The notes under the pieces were generated by a model. It did not search any database and was not told the origin of the DNA. It was given only the letters and a program-made list of their open reading frames with translations. Positions 1 through 7,531 of a stretch of DNA of 32,773 bases are shown here, piece by piece. How positions within the stretch are numbered: the first letter of the stretch is position 1; the number at the start of each line of letters is the position of its first letter. The stretch covers positions 1-32,773 of the IMG/VR virus record IMGVR_UViG_3300025138_000184; one strand, 5' to 3'. The translations under genes and the position numbers were made by a program. The DNA is from a virus.

Positions 1-421
1 GTAGAAGAAGGCAATGCTTTAAACCCTGTTAACTTCTCAGCTATTCCATTAACAGATGTGGTACTTGATACAGGACCAGATGATAGAATAGATCATGTGT
101 TTCGTGAAAGAGAGATGCGGTTTTCTGAGATAATGATACTTTATCCAAAGGCAGAACTGTCAGAAGATTTAAGACGCTCTATTGCTACAAGCCCTGATTC
201 TAAAACAAAACTTCTTGAGATTGTGTGTAAAGATTACAGCAAAAGAAATGAAGAAGCTTTCTACCAAACAACAATACACGTTCAATCTAAAAGTTTAATA
301 GAACACAAATCGTTTAATGGTGTGGGTTCTAATCCTTTTATTTGTTTTCGTTGGTCGAAATGTGCAGGAGAAATATACGGCAGAGGTCCACTTATGAATG
401 CTCTCTCTGCAATTAAAACAT
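1..421. repeat. Terminal duplication of portal segment, left copy
   Basis: Bases 1-421 match bases 32353-32773 without gaps at 410 of 421 positions. The differing positions in this copy are 114, 129, 136, 180, 192, 199, 237, 306, 316, 345 and 357. Eight are third codon positions and three are first positions (Ile to Val, Ser to Ala, Asn to Asp). Ten are transitions. Both copies keep the frame open. This is how a circular or terminally redundant genome appears when its ends come from slightly different strains. Confidence 0.95.
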
Positions 422-1152
422 CAAACTTAACAATACAATTAATACTTGAGAATGCACAGATGGCTATCTCTGGTATCTATCAAATGGATGATGACGGTGT
501 TGTAAATCCAGATACAATATCATTAATGCCAGGGACTATTATACCTAAAGCTCCAAACAGTGCAGGGCTTCAGCCTATTAGGGCAGCAGGTTCGTTTGAT
601 GTTGCACAGCTTATCCTCTCAGATATGCGTTTGAATATTAAGAGAGCTTTGTATAATGATATGCTTGGCAATCCAGATCGTACACCTGCATCAGCTACAG
701 AGATTGCAGAACGTATGGCTGATTTATCCAGACGTATTGGTTCTGCTTTTGGAAGATTGCAAGCTGAGTTGGTACAGCCTGTATTGCAAAGAGTTGTCTA
801 TATATTAAAGAAGCAAGGACGTATAGAACTTCCAACTATTAATGGTAGAGAAGTAAAGGTAAGGTCTGTATCGCCATTGGCACAAGCACAAAACCAAGCA
901 GACATTACATCTATTGCTCGTTGGATGGAACTTATACAAGGAAACTTTGGACCACAATTATTAAATCTGTTAATTGATAGTGAAGAAGTTGCCAGTGTAT
1001 TAGCTAAAAAGTTTGGTGTTCCTGATACTCTTATTAGAGATAAAGAGCAAAGAAAACAACTTATAGAAATGGCTCAACAAATGGCAGAAAACGCACATCC
1101 AGAAATGCAAGGGGATGGTTTAGCAAAGGAGTTAGCAGGTGTCAGGCAATAA
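1..1152 (+). CDS. Portal (head-tail connector) protein, C-terminal part
   Basis: This is the 3' part of a podovirus head-tail connector, the dodecameric ring through which DNA is packaged and ejected and to which the tail tube attaches. The frame is open from base 1, so the gene is cut by the window edge. Its start is at the other end of the window (31918); joined there, it gives about 528 residues, normal for T7 gp8-like portals, and base 1 corresponds to residue 146. The sequence has the expected features: a mixed alpha/beta clip and stem region, a segment near bases 650-760 rich in Arg and Ala, and a helical, Gln-rich C-terminus ending in a KELAGVRQ-like tail. The next gene starts within its last codons. 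The family assignment is firm; the exact boundary to the missing half depends on the circular reading. Confidence 0.88.
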   Translation, partial: VEEGNALNPVNFSAIPLTDVVLDTGPDDRIDHVFREREMRFSEIMILYPKAELSEDLRRSIATSPDSKTKLLEIVCKDYSKRNEEAFYQTTIHVQSKSLIEHKSFNGVGSNPFICFRWSKCAGEIYGRGPLMNALSAIKTSNLTIQLILENAQMAISGIYQMDDDGVVNPDTISLMPGTIIPKAPNSAGLQPIRAAGSFDVAQLILSDMRLNIKRALYNDMLGNPDRTPASATEIAERMADLSRRIGSAFGRLQAELVQPVLQRVVYILKKQGRIELPTINGREVKVRSVSPLAQAQNQADITSIARWMELIQGNFGPQLLNLLIDSEEVASVLAKKFGVPDTLIRDKEQRKQLIEMAQQMAENAHPEMQGDGLAKELAGVRQ

Positions 1153-1411
1153 CTTTATATCATTAGATGGGTTTCCTAGAAACCGAATTGACGATTCTCG
1201 TATTAGTGTAAACACAGCTTCATTGTTTAATACAGATTTAGGACAAGAAGTATTTAAGTATTTAAAAAGTATAACGATAGATGCTGTTAATGGTCCTAAT
1301 GTTACAGACGCAGAGTTGCGTCACCTCGAAGGTCAGCGTTATATAGTTGGCTTAATAGATAGAAGAATCCAACACGCACATAAGGTGAAAAATAATGAAC
1401 GAGCAAGTTGA
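1139..1411 (+). CDS. Hypothetical 90-aa protein between portal and scaffold
   Basis: I do not recognise a family. It starts at GTG, overlapping the portal end by 14 nt, with a good ribosome site (AAAGGAG, 7 nt before the start). It overlaps the start of the scaffold gene by 17 nt, so the three genes are probably translationally coupled. The protein is mildly polar, with no membrane segment or cysteine motif. A short conserved-looking stretch (residues 35-75) carries a helix followed by LRHLEGQRY and a second helix. Its place between portal and scaffold suggests a minor head or assembly role, but nothing in the sequence proves that. Confidence 0.75.
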   Translation: MSGNNFISLDGFPRNRIDDSRISVNTASLFNTDLGQEVFKYLKSITIDAVNGPNVTDAELRHLEGQRYIVGLIDRRIQHAHKVKNNERAS

Positions 1412-2171
1412 ACAAAACACTGTTGCTGATGTTATGGCAACACAAACAGAAGATAATGTTTCACGTGAAACACCTGCTGTTGATGCAGCAATGGATACTC
1501 TTCCTACACCTGACAGACCCGAATGGTTGCCAGAAAAGTTTACCAAAGCAGAAGACTTAGCTAAGTCTTATACTGAATTGGAAAGTATGGTTGGCAAAAA
1601 AGAAGAAGAGTTTAAAGAAAAGTTTATGAAGGAACAGGAAGAGATTGCATATGCAGATCGTCCTGAGACAAAAGGGGATTACCTTATTACTGAAGAAGCT
1701 CAAGGTCTTTTGGATATGGGGGCTGTTACAGATAATAAATTATTAGATTGGTGGTCAACACACTCATATGAGAATGGATTTAGCCAAGATGAATTTAACT
1801 CTGGCATTATGATGTACCTAGAGCAGATAAGTGAAACACTTCCAAACCCAGAACAGGAAATGCAAAAGCTAGGTGACAATGCAAATGTAAGAGTTGAAGC
1901 TGCATCTTTATTTGCGAATCAATACTTTCCTAAAGATTTAATAGGAGCAGTAGAACAGCTAGCAGCTACGGCTGATGGAGTTAAAGTCCTTGAACATATA
2001 CAAGAACAAAACAAAGGCGTAAATATAAGCCAAGCTTCTGCTGTTACAAACACAACAAATGAAGCACAGCTTAGAGAACTTATGCTCAAAGAAGAGTATT
2101 GGAATCCTAGCAAACGTAATCCTGATGTCGTTAGAGAAGTAGAGAATGGATTCAAGTCAATATATAAATAG
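1395..2171 (+). CDS. Capsid assembly scaffolding protein (T7 gp9-like)
   Basis: Scaffolding proteins guide major capsid assembly into a procapsid and then leave. The 258-aa product is acidic and hydrophilic, with a disordered Thr/Glu-rich N-terminus, then a WLPEKF motif near residue 44 typical of podovirus scaffolds. A Lys/Glu-rich coiled-coil stretch follows at about residues 50-85 (MVGKKEEEFKEKF), with a helical C-terminus. Length is slightly below that of T7 gp9 (about 307 aa). The C-terminal residues 226-256 (EEYWNPSKRNPDVVREVENG) look like the conserved capsid-binding end. The gene sits between portal and capsid, as expected, and overlaps the next start by 26 nt. An AAGGTG ribosome site precedes the ATG. 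Confidence 0.85.
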   Translation: MNEQVEQNTVADVMATQTEDNVSRETPAVDAAMDTLPTPDRPEWLPEKFTKAEDLAKSYTELESMVGKKEEEFKEKFMKEQEEIAYADRPETKGDYLITEEAQGLLDMGAVTDNKLLDWWSTHSYENGFSQDEFNSGIMMYLEQISETLPNPEQEMQKLGDNANVRVEAASLFANQYFPKDLIGAVEQLAATADGVKVLEHIQEQNKGVNISQASAVTNTTNEAQLRELMLKEEYWNPSKRNPDVVREVENGFKSIYK

Positions 2172-2694
2172 AGATATTGTAGCTTCTCTAAGAAATATAT
2201 CATTAGCAAAAGCTAAGATAGCTGATGTAATGCCTGTTTCTCAAAACATGAGACTGCCAGATATACGAGAGTGTGCTATATTTGGCAGTGAACCTTTTTC
2301 AGCTTTAATGGAATCTGTTATAGAGAATCCAGATGAAACCTATACAATCTTAATAAATGGTAAGCCTGTTGCTATGTGTGGCACTACTGAGTATGAAGAT
2401 TTAAAAGGAACAGCTTCAGTATGGATGTTAGGTACAAAAGATATAGATAGAAACTATATGGTATTCCTTCGTGGAGCGAGAGAATGTATAAATATTCTTC
2501 AAGCCGAGTATGAAAACATAGAGAATATAGTTCCAGTAGACCATGAAAAGACAATACAATGGCTTCAATGGTGTGGTTTTTCTTTCCAAGAGATAATAGA
2601 AAATCATTATGGGTATGATTTTTTTCGATTTAATCGTTGCAATAAATTCAAAAGTAGTATTTATAATGAACCATCAAGGCCTGTAATGCACTAA
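2146..2694 (+). CDS. GNAT-like / T7 gp13-like virion-associated protein
   Basis: The 182-aa product resembles the DUF2833 / gp13 group of podovirus proteins, which have an acetyltransferase (GNAT) fold and in T7 are needed for virion assembly. The visible GNAT-type features are a beta strand pair around residues 65-78 (TYTILINGKPVAMCG), a following acidic turn and a VWMLGT strand. A C-terminal motif (EKTIQWLQWCGFSFQE) is the usual W/C-G-F end of the fold. No clear acetyl-CoA loop (R/QxxGxG/A) is visible, so it may be non-catalytic. It starts inside the end of the scaffold gene and precedes the capsid gene, whereas in T7 the gp13 gene follows the tail tubular genes. Confidence 0.7.
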   Translation: MDSSQYINRDIVASLRNISLAKAKIADVMPVSQNMRLPDIRECAIFGSEPFSALMESVIENPDETYTILINGKPVAMCGTTEYEDLKGTASVWMLGTKDIDRNYMVFLRGARECINILQAEYENIENIVPVDHEKTIQWLQWCGFSFQEIIENHYGYDFFRFNRCNKFKSSIYNEPSRPVMH

Positions 2695-2776
2695 GCGACC
2701 CCAAGGGACAATCGTGTTGAGGTGAAAATCAGATAACCAGAGATACCACGCAACTTAATAAAAGGGGATTTGCTCA

Positions 2777-3589
2777 ATGGCAAATACAATCGACACAGCC
2801 TTTATTAAGCAGTTTGAATCTGAAGTTCATATGGCTTACCAAAGAATGGGATCAAAGCTACGGAACACAGTTCGCACAGTAAGCAATGTTGCAGGAAGCG
2901 TTGTTCGTTTCCAAAAGATTGGTACTGGTTCTGCTTCAACAAAGTCTAGAAACGGTATGGTAACTCCAATGGATTTAGCACATACCACAGTAGAAGCTAC
3001 AATGTCTGACTTCTATGCAGCTGAGTATATCGATAAGTTAGATGAACTCAAAACAAACATAGATGAAAGACAAGCTGTTGCAAAATCTGCTGCTGCTGCT
3101 CTAGGTCGGAAGACCGATGAGATACTTGTAACTGCAATGGATGCAGGTGCTAACTCTACTCAAATACATGACACAAGTTCTGCTGTTGAAAAAGCTGACT
3201 TGCTTTCTGTCTTTGAAACATTTGGCACTGCGAATCTACCAGAAGACGGTGGACGATACATTGCTATGCACCCAAAAGGGTTTGCTGATTTATTCTCAAT
3301 CACTGAATTTGCTTCTAGTGATTTTGTTGGTGAGCAAAACCTACCTTACGCAGGTGGGATGACAATGAAACAATTCTTAGGTTTCAATATATTCTCAACC
3401 TCTGCAATCGCAGCAGGTAAGAGTTTGTGTTATCATACTTCTGCTGTTGGTTTAGGAGTTGGTGCAGATGTTAGTACGGAACTTAATTATGTTCCTGAGA
3501 AAGTTTCTCACCTTGCAACCTCAATGATGTCCATGGGTTCTGTTGTTATAGATGACAACGGTATCTATGAGCTTCTTGATAATAACTAA
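2777..3589 (+). CDS. Major capsid protein
   Basis: The 270-aa product resembles the short HK97-fold capsid proteins common in marine phages (Phage_capsid_2-type; assignment from memory). It begins MANTIDTAFIKQFESEV and has a Val/Arg-rich E-loop-like region at residues 30-65. The segment at residues 80-120 is the usual helix-rich 'spine' (DELKTNIDERQAVAKSAAAALGRKTDEIL), and a beta-rich A-domain follows. It lies downstream of portal and scaffold and just before the decoration protein. The 82-nt gap upstream carries a purine-rich AAAAGGGG ribosome site about 9 nt from the ATG; no promoter stood out there. Length is slightly short against T7 gp10A (about 345 aa) but normal for this type. Confidence 0.88.
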   Translation: MANTIDTAFIKQFESEVHMAYQRMGSKLRNTVRTVSNVAGSVVRFQKIGTGSASTKSRNGMVTPMDLAHTTVEATMSDFYAAEYIDKLDELKTNIDERQAVAKSAAAALGRKTDEILVTAMDAGANSTQIHDTSSAVEKADLLSVFETFGTANLPEDGGRYIAMHPKGFADLFSITEFASSDFVGEQNLPYAGGMTMKQFLGFNIFSTSAIAAGKSLCYHTSAVGLGVGADVSTELNYVPEKVSHLATSMMSMGSVVIDDNGIYELLDNN

Positions 3590-3603
3590 TAGGAGGTATA
3601 GAC

Positions 3604-3873
3604 ATGGCTTATGCAGCAAGTGGATTACACCTTATTGGTGGAGCATCAGGACAAAGGCTTTGGTATTATGTTTCTACAGATACTATTGCTGACGCAAACA
3701 CAGCAGGTTATTTTAATGATGCAGCAAATATGCTGAACTTAAATGACTTAATCATTACGGTAACATCTACAGGTGGAACACCTGTTATTACCCATGCTTA
3801 TGTGAATGCAAATAACGGCTCTGTAGTTGATATAACGAACGGTGTTGTTGTTACAAATACTGATGGCGATTAA
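3604..3873 (+). CDS. Head decoration / minor capsid protein, 89 aa
   Basis: Small, beta-rich, neutral protein right after the capsid gene, with a good ribosome site (AGGAGG) 6 nt before ATG. It starts MAYAASGLHLIGGASGQRLW, the style of small proteins that follow Phage_capsid_2-type capsids in marine phages. A TxTGGTPVITHAYVNAN stretch at about residues 55-72 looks like beta hairpins. Such proteins are commonly annotated as head decoration, fibre or unknown. Position and composition make a capsid surface protein likely; there is no catalytic motif. The stop codon is fused to the next gene's ribosome site (TAAAGGAG). Confidence 0.7.
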   Translation: MAYAASGLHLIGGASGQRLWYYVSTDTIADANTAGYFNDAANMLNLNDLIITVTSTGGTPVITHAYVNANNGSVVDITNGVVVTNTDGD

Positions 3874-3908
3874 AGGAGTGGGGGGTTAATAGCCCCCCAT
3901 TTATTAAA
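3872..3908 (+). promoter_or_regulatory. Hairpin between Shine-Dalgarno and start of tail tubular A gene
   Basis: A strong ribosome site AAAGGAG (3872-3878) lies 30 nt from the only credible start, the ATG at 3909. Between them is a hairpin: TGGGGGG (3879-3885) pairs with CCCCCCA (3893-3899) around a 7-nt loop. Removing the hairpin leaves a 9-nt spacing, which is ideal. No other ribosome site lies near the ATG. The hairpin is followed by a weak T-rich stretch (TTTATT), so a leaky terminator or RNase site between capsid and tail genes is the alternative reading. The seven-pair, GC-rich stem is seen directly; its role is inference. Confidence 0.6.
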
Positions 3909-4499
3909 ATGGTAACAAGCACAAAAGCAAACTCACCAGTAGACATAGCAAGTCGAGCATTGATTCTTATCGGTGCTGAACCTATAACATCCTTTGGTGA
4001 TGGCACAACTGAATCTTTGATTACGTCAAACCTCTATGAAGACATTGCACAGACAGCTTTAGTTAATGCTCGTTGGAGATTTGCTACCAATCAAAGTGTT
4101 TTAAATTTACTTACAGATGCACCCACTGGTCGATACGATAAAGCGTATCAGTTACCTACAGATACATTAATGGTTCATGCCGTTACTATAAATGATAACG
4201 TAGTTGATTATCAAATCTATGGGGATAAAATATATGCCGACACTACAGATAATGATATTGTTATTGCTGATTATTCATATCGTGCAAATGAGGTTGATTG
4301 GCCTTCATACTTTTCACTAGCTGTTGAGTATGCACTGGCTGTACCTTTATCTTTTTCTTTAGCAAGGGATGCAAGTCTTGGCTCTCTTATGCAACAACAA
4401 GCGACTGCACTCATGGCAAAAGCACGAAGTATTGATTCTCAACAACAAACATCACGCAAATTAATTACTTCTAGGTTTCTTACAAATAGGAGAAGTTAG
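3909..4499 (+). CDS. Tail tubular protein A (T7 gp11-like adaptor)
   Basis: Adaptor ring between portal and tail nozzle. The 196-aa product has the family signature: an N-terminal helix VDIASRALILIGAEPITSF (residues 11-29), then a second helix with NLYEDIAQTALVNARWRFA. A WRFA / LPTDTL pair follows, and a C-terminal helix AVEYALAVPLSFSLARDASL matches the length of T7 gp11 (196 aa). The initiation region is unusual: a hairpin separates the ribosome site from the ATG. The stop codon overlaps the GTG start of the next gene by one base, as expected for the gp11-gp12 pair. Confidence 0.9.
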   Translation: MVTSTKANSPVDIASRALILIGAEPITSFGDGTTESLITSNLYEDIAQTALVNARWRFATNQSVLNLLTDAPTGRYDKAYQLPTDTLMVHAVTINDNVVDYQIYGDKIYADTTDNDIVIADYSYRANEVDWPSYFSLAVEYALAVPLSFSLARDASLGSLMQQQATALMAKARSIDSQQQTSRKLITSRFLTNRRS

Positions 4500-7072
4500 T
4501 GCAGAAAGTTAAAGTTCCTATACAAAACTTTCAATACGGTGAAGTTAGTCCATCTTTAATTGCTCGTACTGATAGTGAAATATATAATAGTTCTGCTCAA
4601 CGAGTGCAGAACTTTTTCTTACGTGCAGAGGGTGGAGTTATTAAACGCTCTGGAACAAAACATATATACACTTACGATATAACTCTTAATGAAAATGCCT
4701 GTACAATAACTGTAGCTGACTATTCCAACATAGCTGTAGGTGCAACAATAACTCTTACAACATCGGCAGGTGTAGAGGTTGTCTTTACTGCTGAAGCAGC
4801 AGGAGCAAGTGACCCTGCTAGCTCTACAGGATTCAGACCTAATACAAATAACAATACAACAGCGGATAATATTTATACAACTATTAATGCTCACGCTAGT
4901 TTTACAGTAGCCAATCCAAGTGCAGCCGTTATTACTGTAACGGAAACATCTCCTAGTCCTACTGGTTTTCTCACTGCCAAGAGTTCAGATGCAACTCGAC
5001 TTGCTGTTACAAGTGAATCACTGGCTAGAACACAGCAAGCAAGAATAATTCCTTTTATATTCTCAGACGATGAAAGATACATAGTGTCGTTAGAGAATGC
5101 AAAGATAAGAGTATTTTCTATCAGTACAGTAGATGTTGTGACTTTAGTATCAACAATTACACAAGATACAGACAGCGTGAATGTTCCTTTCTCAGATGAA
5201 AAGATACATGAAATAAGTTTTGCTCAGTCTGGTGATACTATGTTTTTAGCTCATCAAACATTTCCAATTAAGAAATTAGTAAGAACAGGCTTAACTTCTT
5301 TTGAATTGCAGACATTTGACTTTGGTACAAACGCTGACAGCACTTTGATATTTCAACCTTACAGTAAGTTTCATACAACAGGATTAACTATTGATCCTAA
5401 TAATTCAACTGGAAGTGGTGTAACATTAACGGCAAGTGCTGCTTACTTTACATCAGATCATGTAGGTGTAACTTTACGTTATCATAATAGTGAAATACTT
5501 ATTACTGGTTTTACAAATACAACAACTGCAACTGGTACAGTACAAGGAACTTTACAAGAGCAACTTGATATTAACGCTTTGCGTACTGTTGATGGTACAG
5601 CTTCAATAGAAATTACTCATGTTGCTCATGGATTAAAAACAAATGATTCAATAGCTATTACAGAAGCAGCAACAATAGCAGGATTAACAGCAGGTAATAT
5701 TAATGGTACACGAACTGTAACATCTGTTGTTGATGAAAATAGATATAGAATTGCTGCTGCAAGTGGCACAGCTAACGCATCTCTTGATGGTGGTGGTGCT
5801 CCAAAGATAACGACTCATGCTCCAACAACAGATTTTAGTGAGCAATCGTATTCTTTGGTTCGTGGCTATCCTGCTGCTGTAGCTTTCCATGAAGGACGGT
5901 TATGGTTTGGAGGTACACCTTCTCAGCCCGATACATTGTGGGGAAGTAAGTCGAGCGAGTTTTTTAACTTTGATGTGGGAACGGCAGCAGATAATGATGC
6001 TATAGAATTGGTTGCAAGTATAGGTGAGATTAATACCATACGACATATTGTATCCAATCGTGATCTACAGGTGTTTACATCTACATCAGAGTTTTATGTC
6101 CCTGCATTTCAGAACTCGCCTATTACTCCTACGAATGCACAGATAAAAAGACAGACACCATTTGGTGCTTCATTCGCAAAACCATTTGTGTTTGATGGTT
6201 CTACTATTTATGCCCAAGCTTCTGGGTCTTCTGTATCCGAATATATTTATGTTGATTCCCAGAACGCTTACTCTTCGATAAATATATCTACAGTGTCATC
6301 TCATTTAATTAAATCTCCACATCAAATGGCTATCCTTCAAGGCTCTCTTGTAAGACCAGAAGCATATTTATTTGCTGTTAATAGTGATGGCACAATGGCT
6401 GTATTTAATTCCAATCGTGCAGAACAAAAAGCAGGATGGACTGAGTTTACAACCAATGGAATCTTTCAATCTGTATGTGTTGTTGATACAAATCTTTATG
6501 TAACAGCATGGTATGACACTGGTGCAGGAACTAAAAAGTTATATCTTATGCAGTTTGATGCAACAAAGAATTTAGATTTAAGCAGAGATTATGTATCCAG
6601 TGCAACCAGTACAATAGCAAGTGTATCAGATGATTGGGTTAATGGTGCAGTCTTAGATGTTATTTCCGATACAGATTATGTTGGTCAGTTTACAATGGCT
6701 AGCAATAAGATTGATACAAGTTCAAGGGAAGCTGTACCTATTAGTACTAAGTTAGAAATAGGTTATACATTTCCAGTAGAGCTTAAAACAAATCCAATAG
6801 ATATAGCTGTAAGCAATGGTCCTGTTACTGGTGAGCCACGCTCAGTTAATAAAGTTATTATTGATATGAATACAACAGGGTCAATAGCCGTGAATGGAAG
6901 TAATCTTATTATTAGACAGACAACAGATGATTTTAGTTTAGGTCGTAAATCTTTTACAGGAAAGAAAGAGTTTCGTTTGCTTGGGTATTCTAAAGACCCA
7001 CAGATAACTGTAACTCAGGAAGCTCCTCTTTCTTTGCAAGTCAATGGTATAGTAGCGGAGGTAACTTTCTAA
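4499..7072 (+). CDS. Tail tubular protein B (T7 gp12-like nozzle)
   Basis: Forms the tail nozzle of podoviruses. The 857-aa product begins VKVPIQNFQYGEVSPSLIAR, the diagnostic N-terminus of this family, followed by AQRVQNFFLRAEGGVIKRSGT. It is beta-propeller-like throughout, with the typical AVAFHEGRLWFGG / LWGSKSSEFFNFD motif (about residues 460-495) and later VSNRDLQVFTSTSEFYVPA. A Thr/Ala-rich insert at residues 60-175 (NEN...TITVADYS, AVITVTETSP) is longer than in T7 and looks like an inserted Ig-like or carbohydrate-binding domain. A second similar insert is at about residues 295-440. The start is GTG with AGGAGAAG just before it. At 857 residues it is somewhat longer than T7 gp12 (794). 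Confidence 0.92.
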   Translation: MQKVKVPIQNFQYGEVSPSLIARTDSEIYNSSAQRVQNFFLRAEGGVIKRSGTKHIYTYDITLNENACTITVADYSNIAVGATITLTTSAGVEVVFTAEAAGASDPASSTGFRPNTNNNTTADNIYTTINAHASFTVANPSAAVITVTETSPSPTGFLTAKSSDATRLAVTSESLARTQQARIIPFIFSDDERYIVSLENAKIRVFSISTVDVVTLVSTITQDTDSVNVPFSDEKIHEISFAQSGDTMFLAHQTFPIKKLVRTGLTSFELQTFDFGTNADSTLIFQPYSKFHTTGLTIDPNNSTGSGVTLTASAAYFTSDHVGVTLRYHNSEILITGFTNTTTATGTVQGTLQEQLDINALRTVDGTASIEITHVAHGLKTNDSIAITEAATIAGLTAGNINGTRTVTSVVDENRYRIAAASGTANASLDGGGAPKITTHAPTTDFSEQSYSLVRGYPAAVAFHEGRLWFGGTPSQPDTLWGSKSSEFFNFDVGTAADNDAIELVASIGEINTIRHIVSNRDLQVFTSTSEFYVPAFQNSPITPTNAQIKRQTPFGASFAKPFVFDGSTIYAQASGSSVSEYIYVDSQNAYSSINISTVSSHLIKSPHQMAILQGSLVRPEAYLFAVNSDGTMAVFNSNRAEQKAGWTEFTTNGIFQSVCVVDTNLYVTAWYDTGAGTKKLYLMQFDATKNLDLSRDYVSSATSTIASVSDDWVNGAVLDVISDTDYVGQFTMASNKIDTSSREAVPISTKLEIGYTFPVELKTNPIDIAVSNGPVTGEPRSVNKVIIDMNTTGSIAVNGSNLIIRQTTDDFSLGRKSFTGKKEFRLLGYSKDPQITVTQEAPLSLQVNGIVAEVTF

Positions 7073-7527
7073 TGTGTACACCAACAGCAGCAGCTATAGC
7101 TTCGGTAGCAGGTACAGCAATACAAATTAAAGGTGCAAAAGAGTCGGGCAAAATTGGTGCTCAAATGGCTGAAGCAAATGCCAAACAAGCTTTGATAGAT
7201 GTTGAACAAAATAAATTAGAAATTGCACAGTTTAATAATGATAGAAACAAACAGTTAGAAGATGATTTGGATACTGCACAAGCTTTCTTTGCTTTTAGTG
7301 GAAGAGATATGGATGCTTCAATACAAGCATATCAAGACAATGAAAGAGATGTTGCTTATACAGATATAGAAAGAGGAACAACACGATCTCTTGTTGCTCA
7401 AGGTCAGGCTGTAGGTCAAGCTCAACAAGGTATTTTTGATGCTAAGAATGAACGACGAACTGCTTCTTTAAAAGCAGCAGGTTATTTAGCCCAAGGTGCG
7501 TATGGGCTTTCTACAATTATAGGATAG
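7072..7527 (+). CDS. Internal virion protein (T7 gp14-like)
   Basis: Small ejection protein in the position of T7 gp14, which forms the outer-membrane pore during DNA ejection. The 151-aa product begins MCTPTAAAIASVAGTAIQI, a Cys-Ala-rich hydrophobic start typical of this group (MC..PT/AAA). A long Gln/Ala/Asn-rich helix follows (residues 25-115), and a short hydrophobic C-terminus ends it (AAGYLAQGAYGLSTIIG). The ATG overlaps the preceding stop (TAATG), so it is coupled to tail tubular protein B. The next two genes are the large internal proteins, completing a gp14-gp15-gp16 order. Confidence 0.85.
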   Translation: MCTPTAAAIASVAGTAIQIKGAKESGKIGAQMAEANAKQALIDVEQNKLEIAQFNNDRNKQLEDDLDTAQAFFAFSGRDMDASIQAYQDNERDVAYTDIERGTTRSLVAQGQAVGQAQQGIFDAKNERRTASLKAAGYLAQGAYGLSTIIG

Positions 7528-7531
7528 TAAT

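Noticed and set aside
1-421. A direct terminal repeat of T7 type at the genome ends
   Set aside because: The two copies differ at 11 positions and lie inside the portal gene; a replicated terminal repeat would be identical and is usually intergenic.
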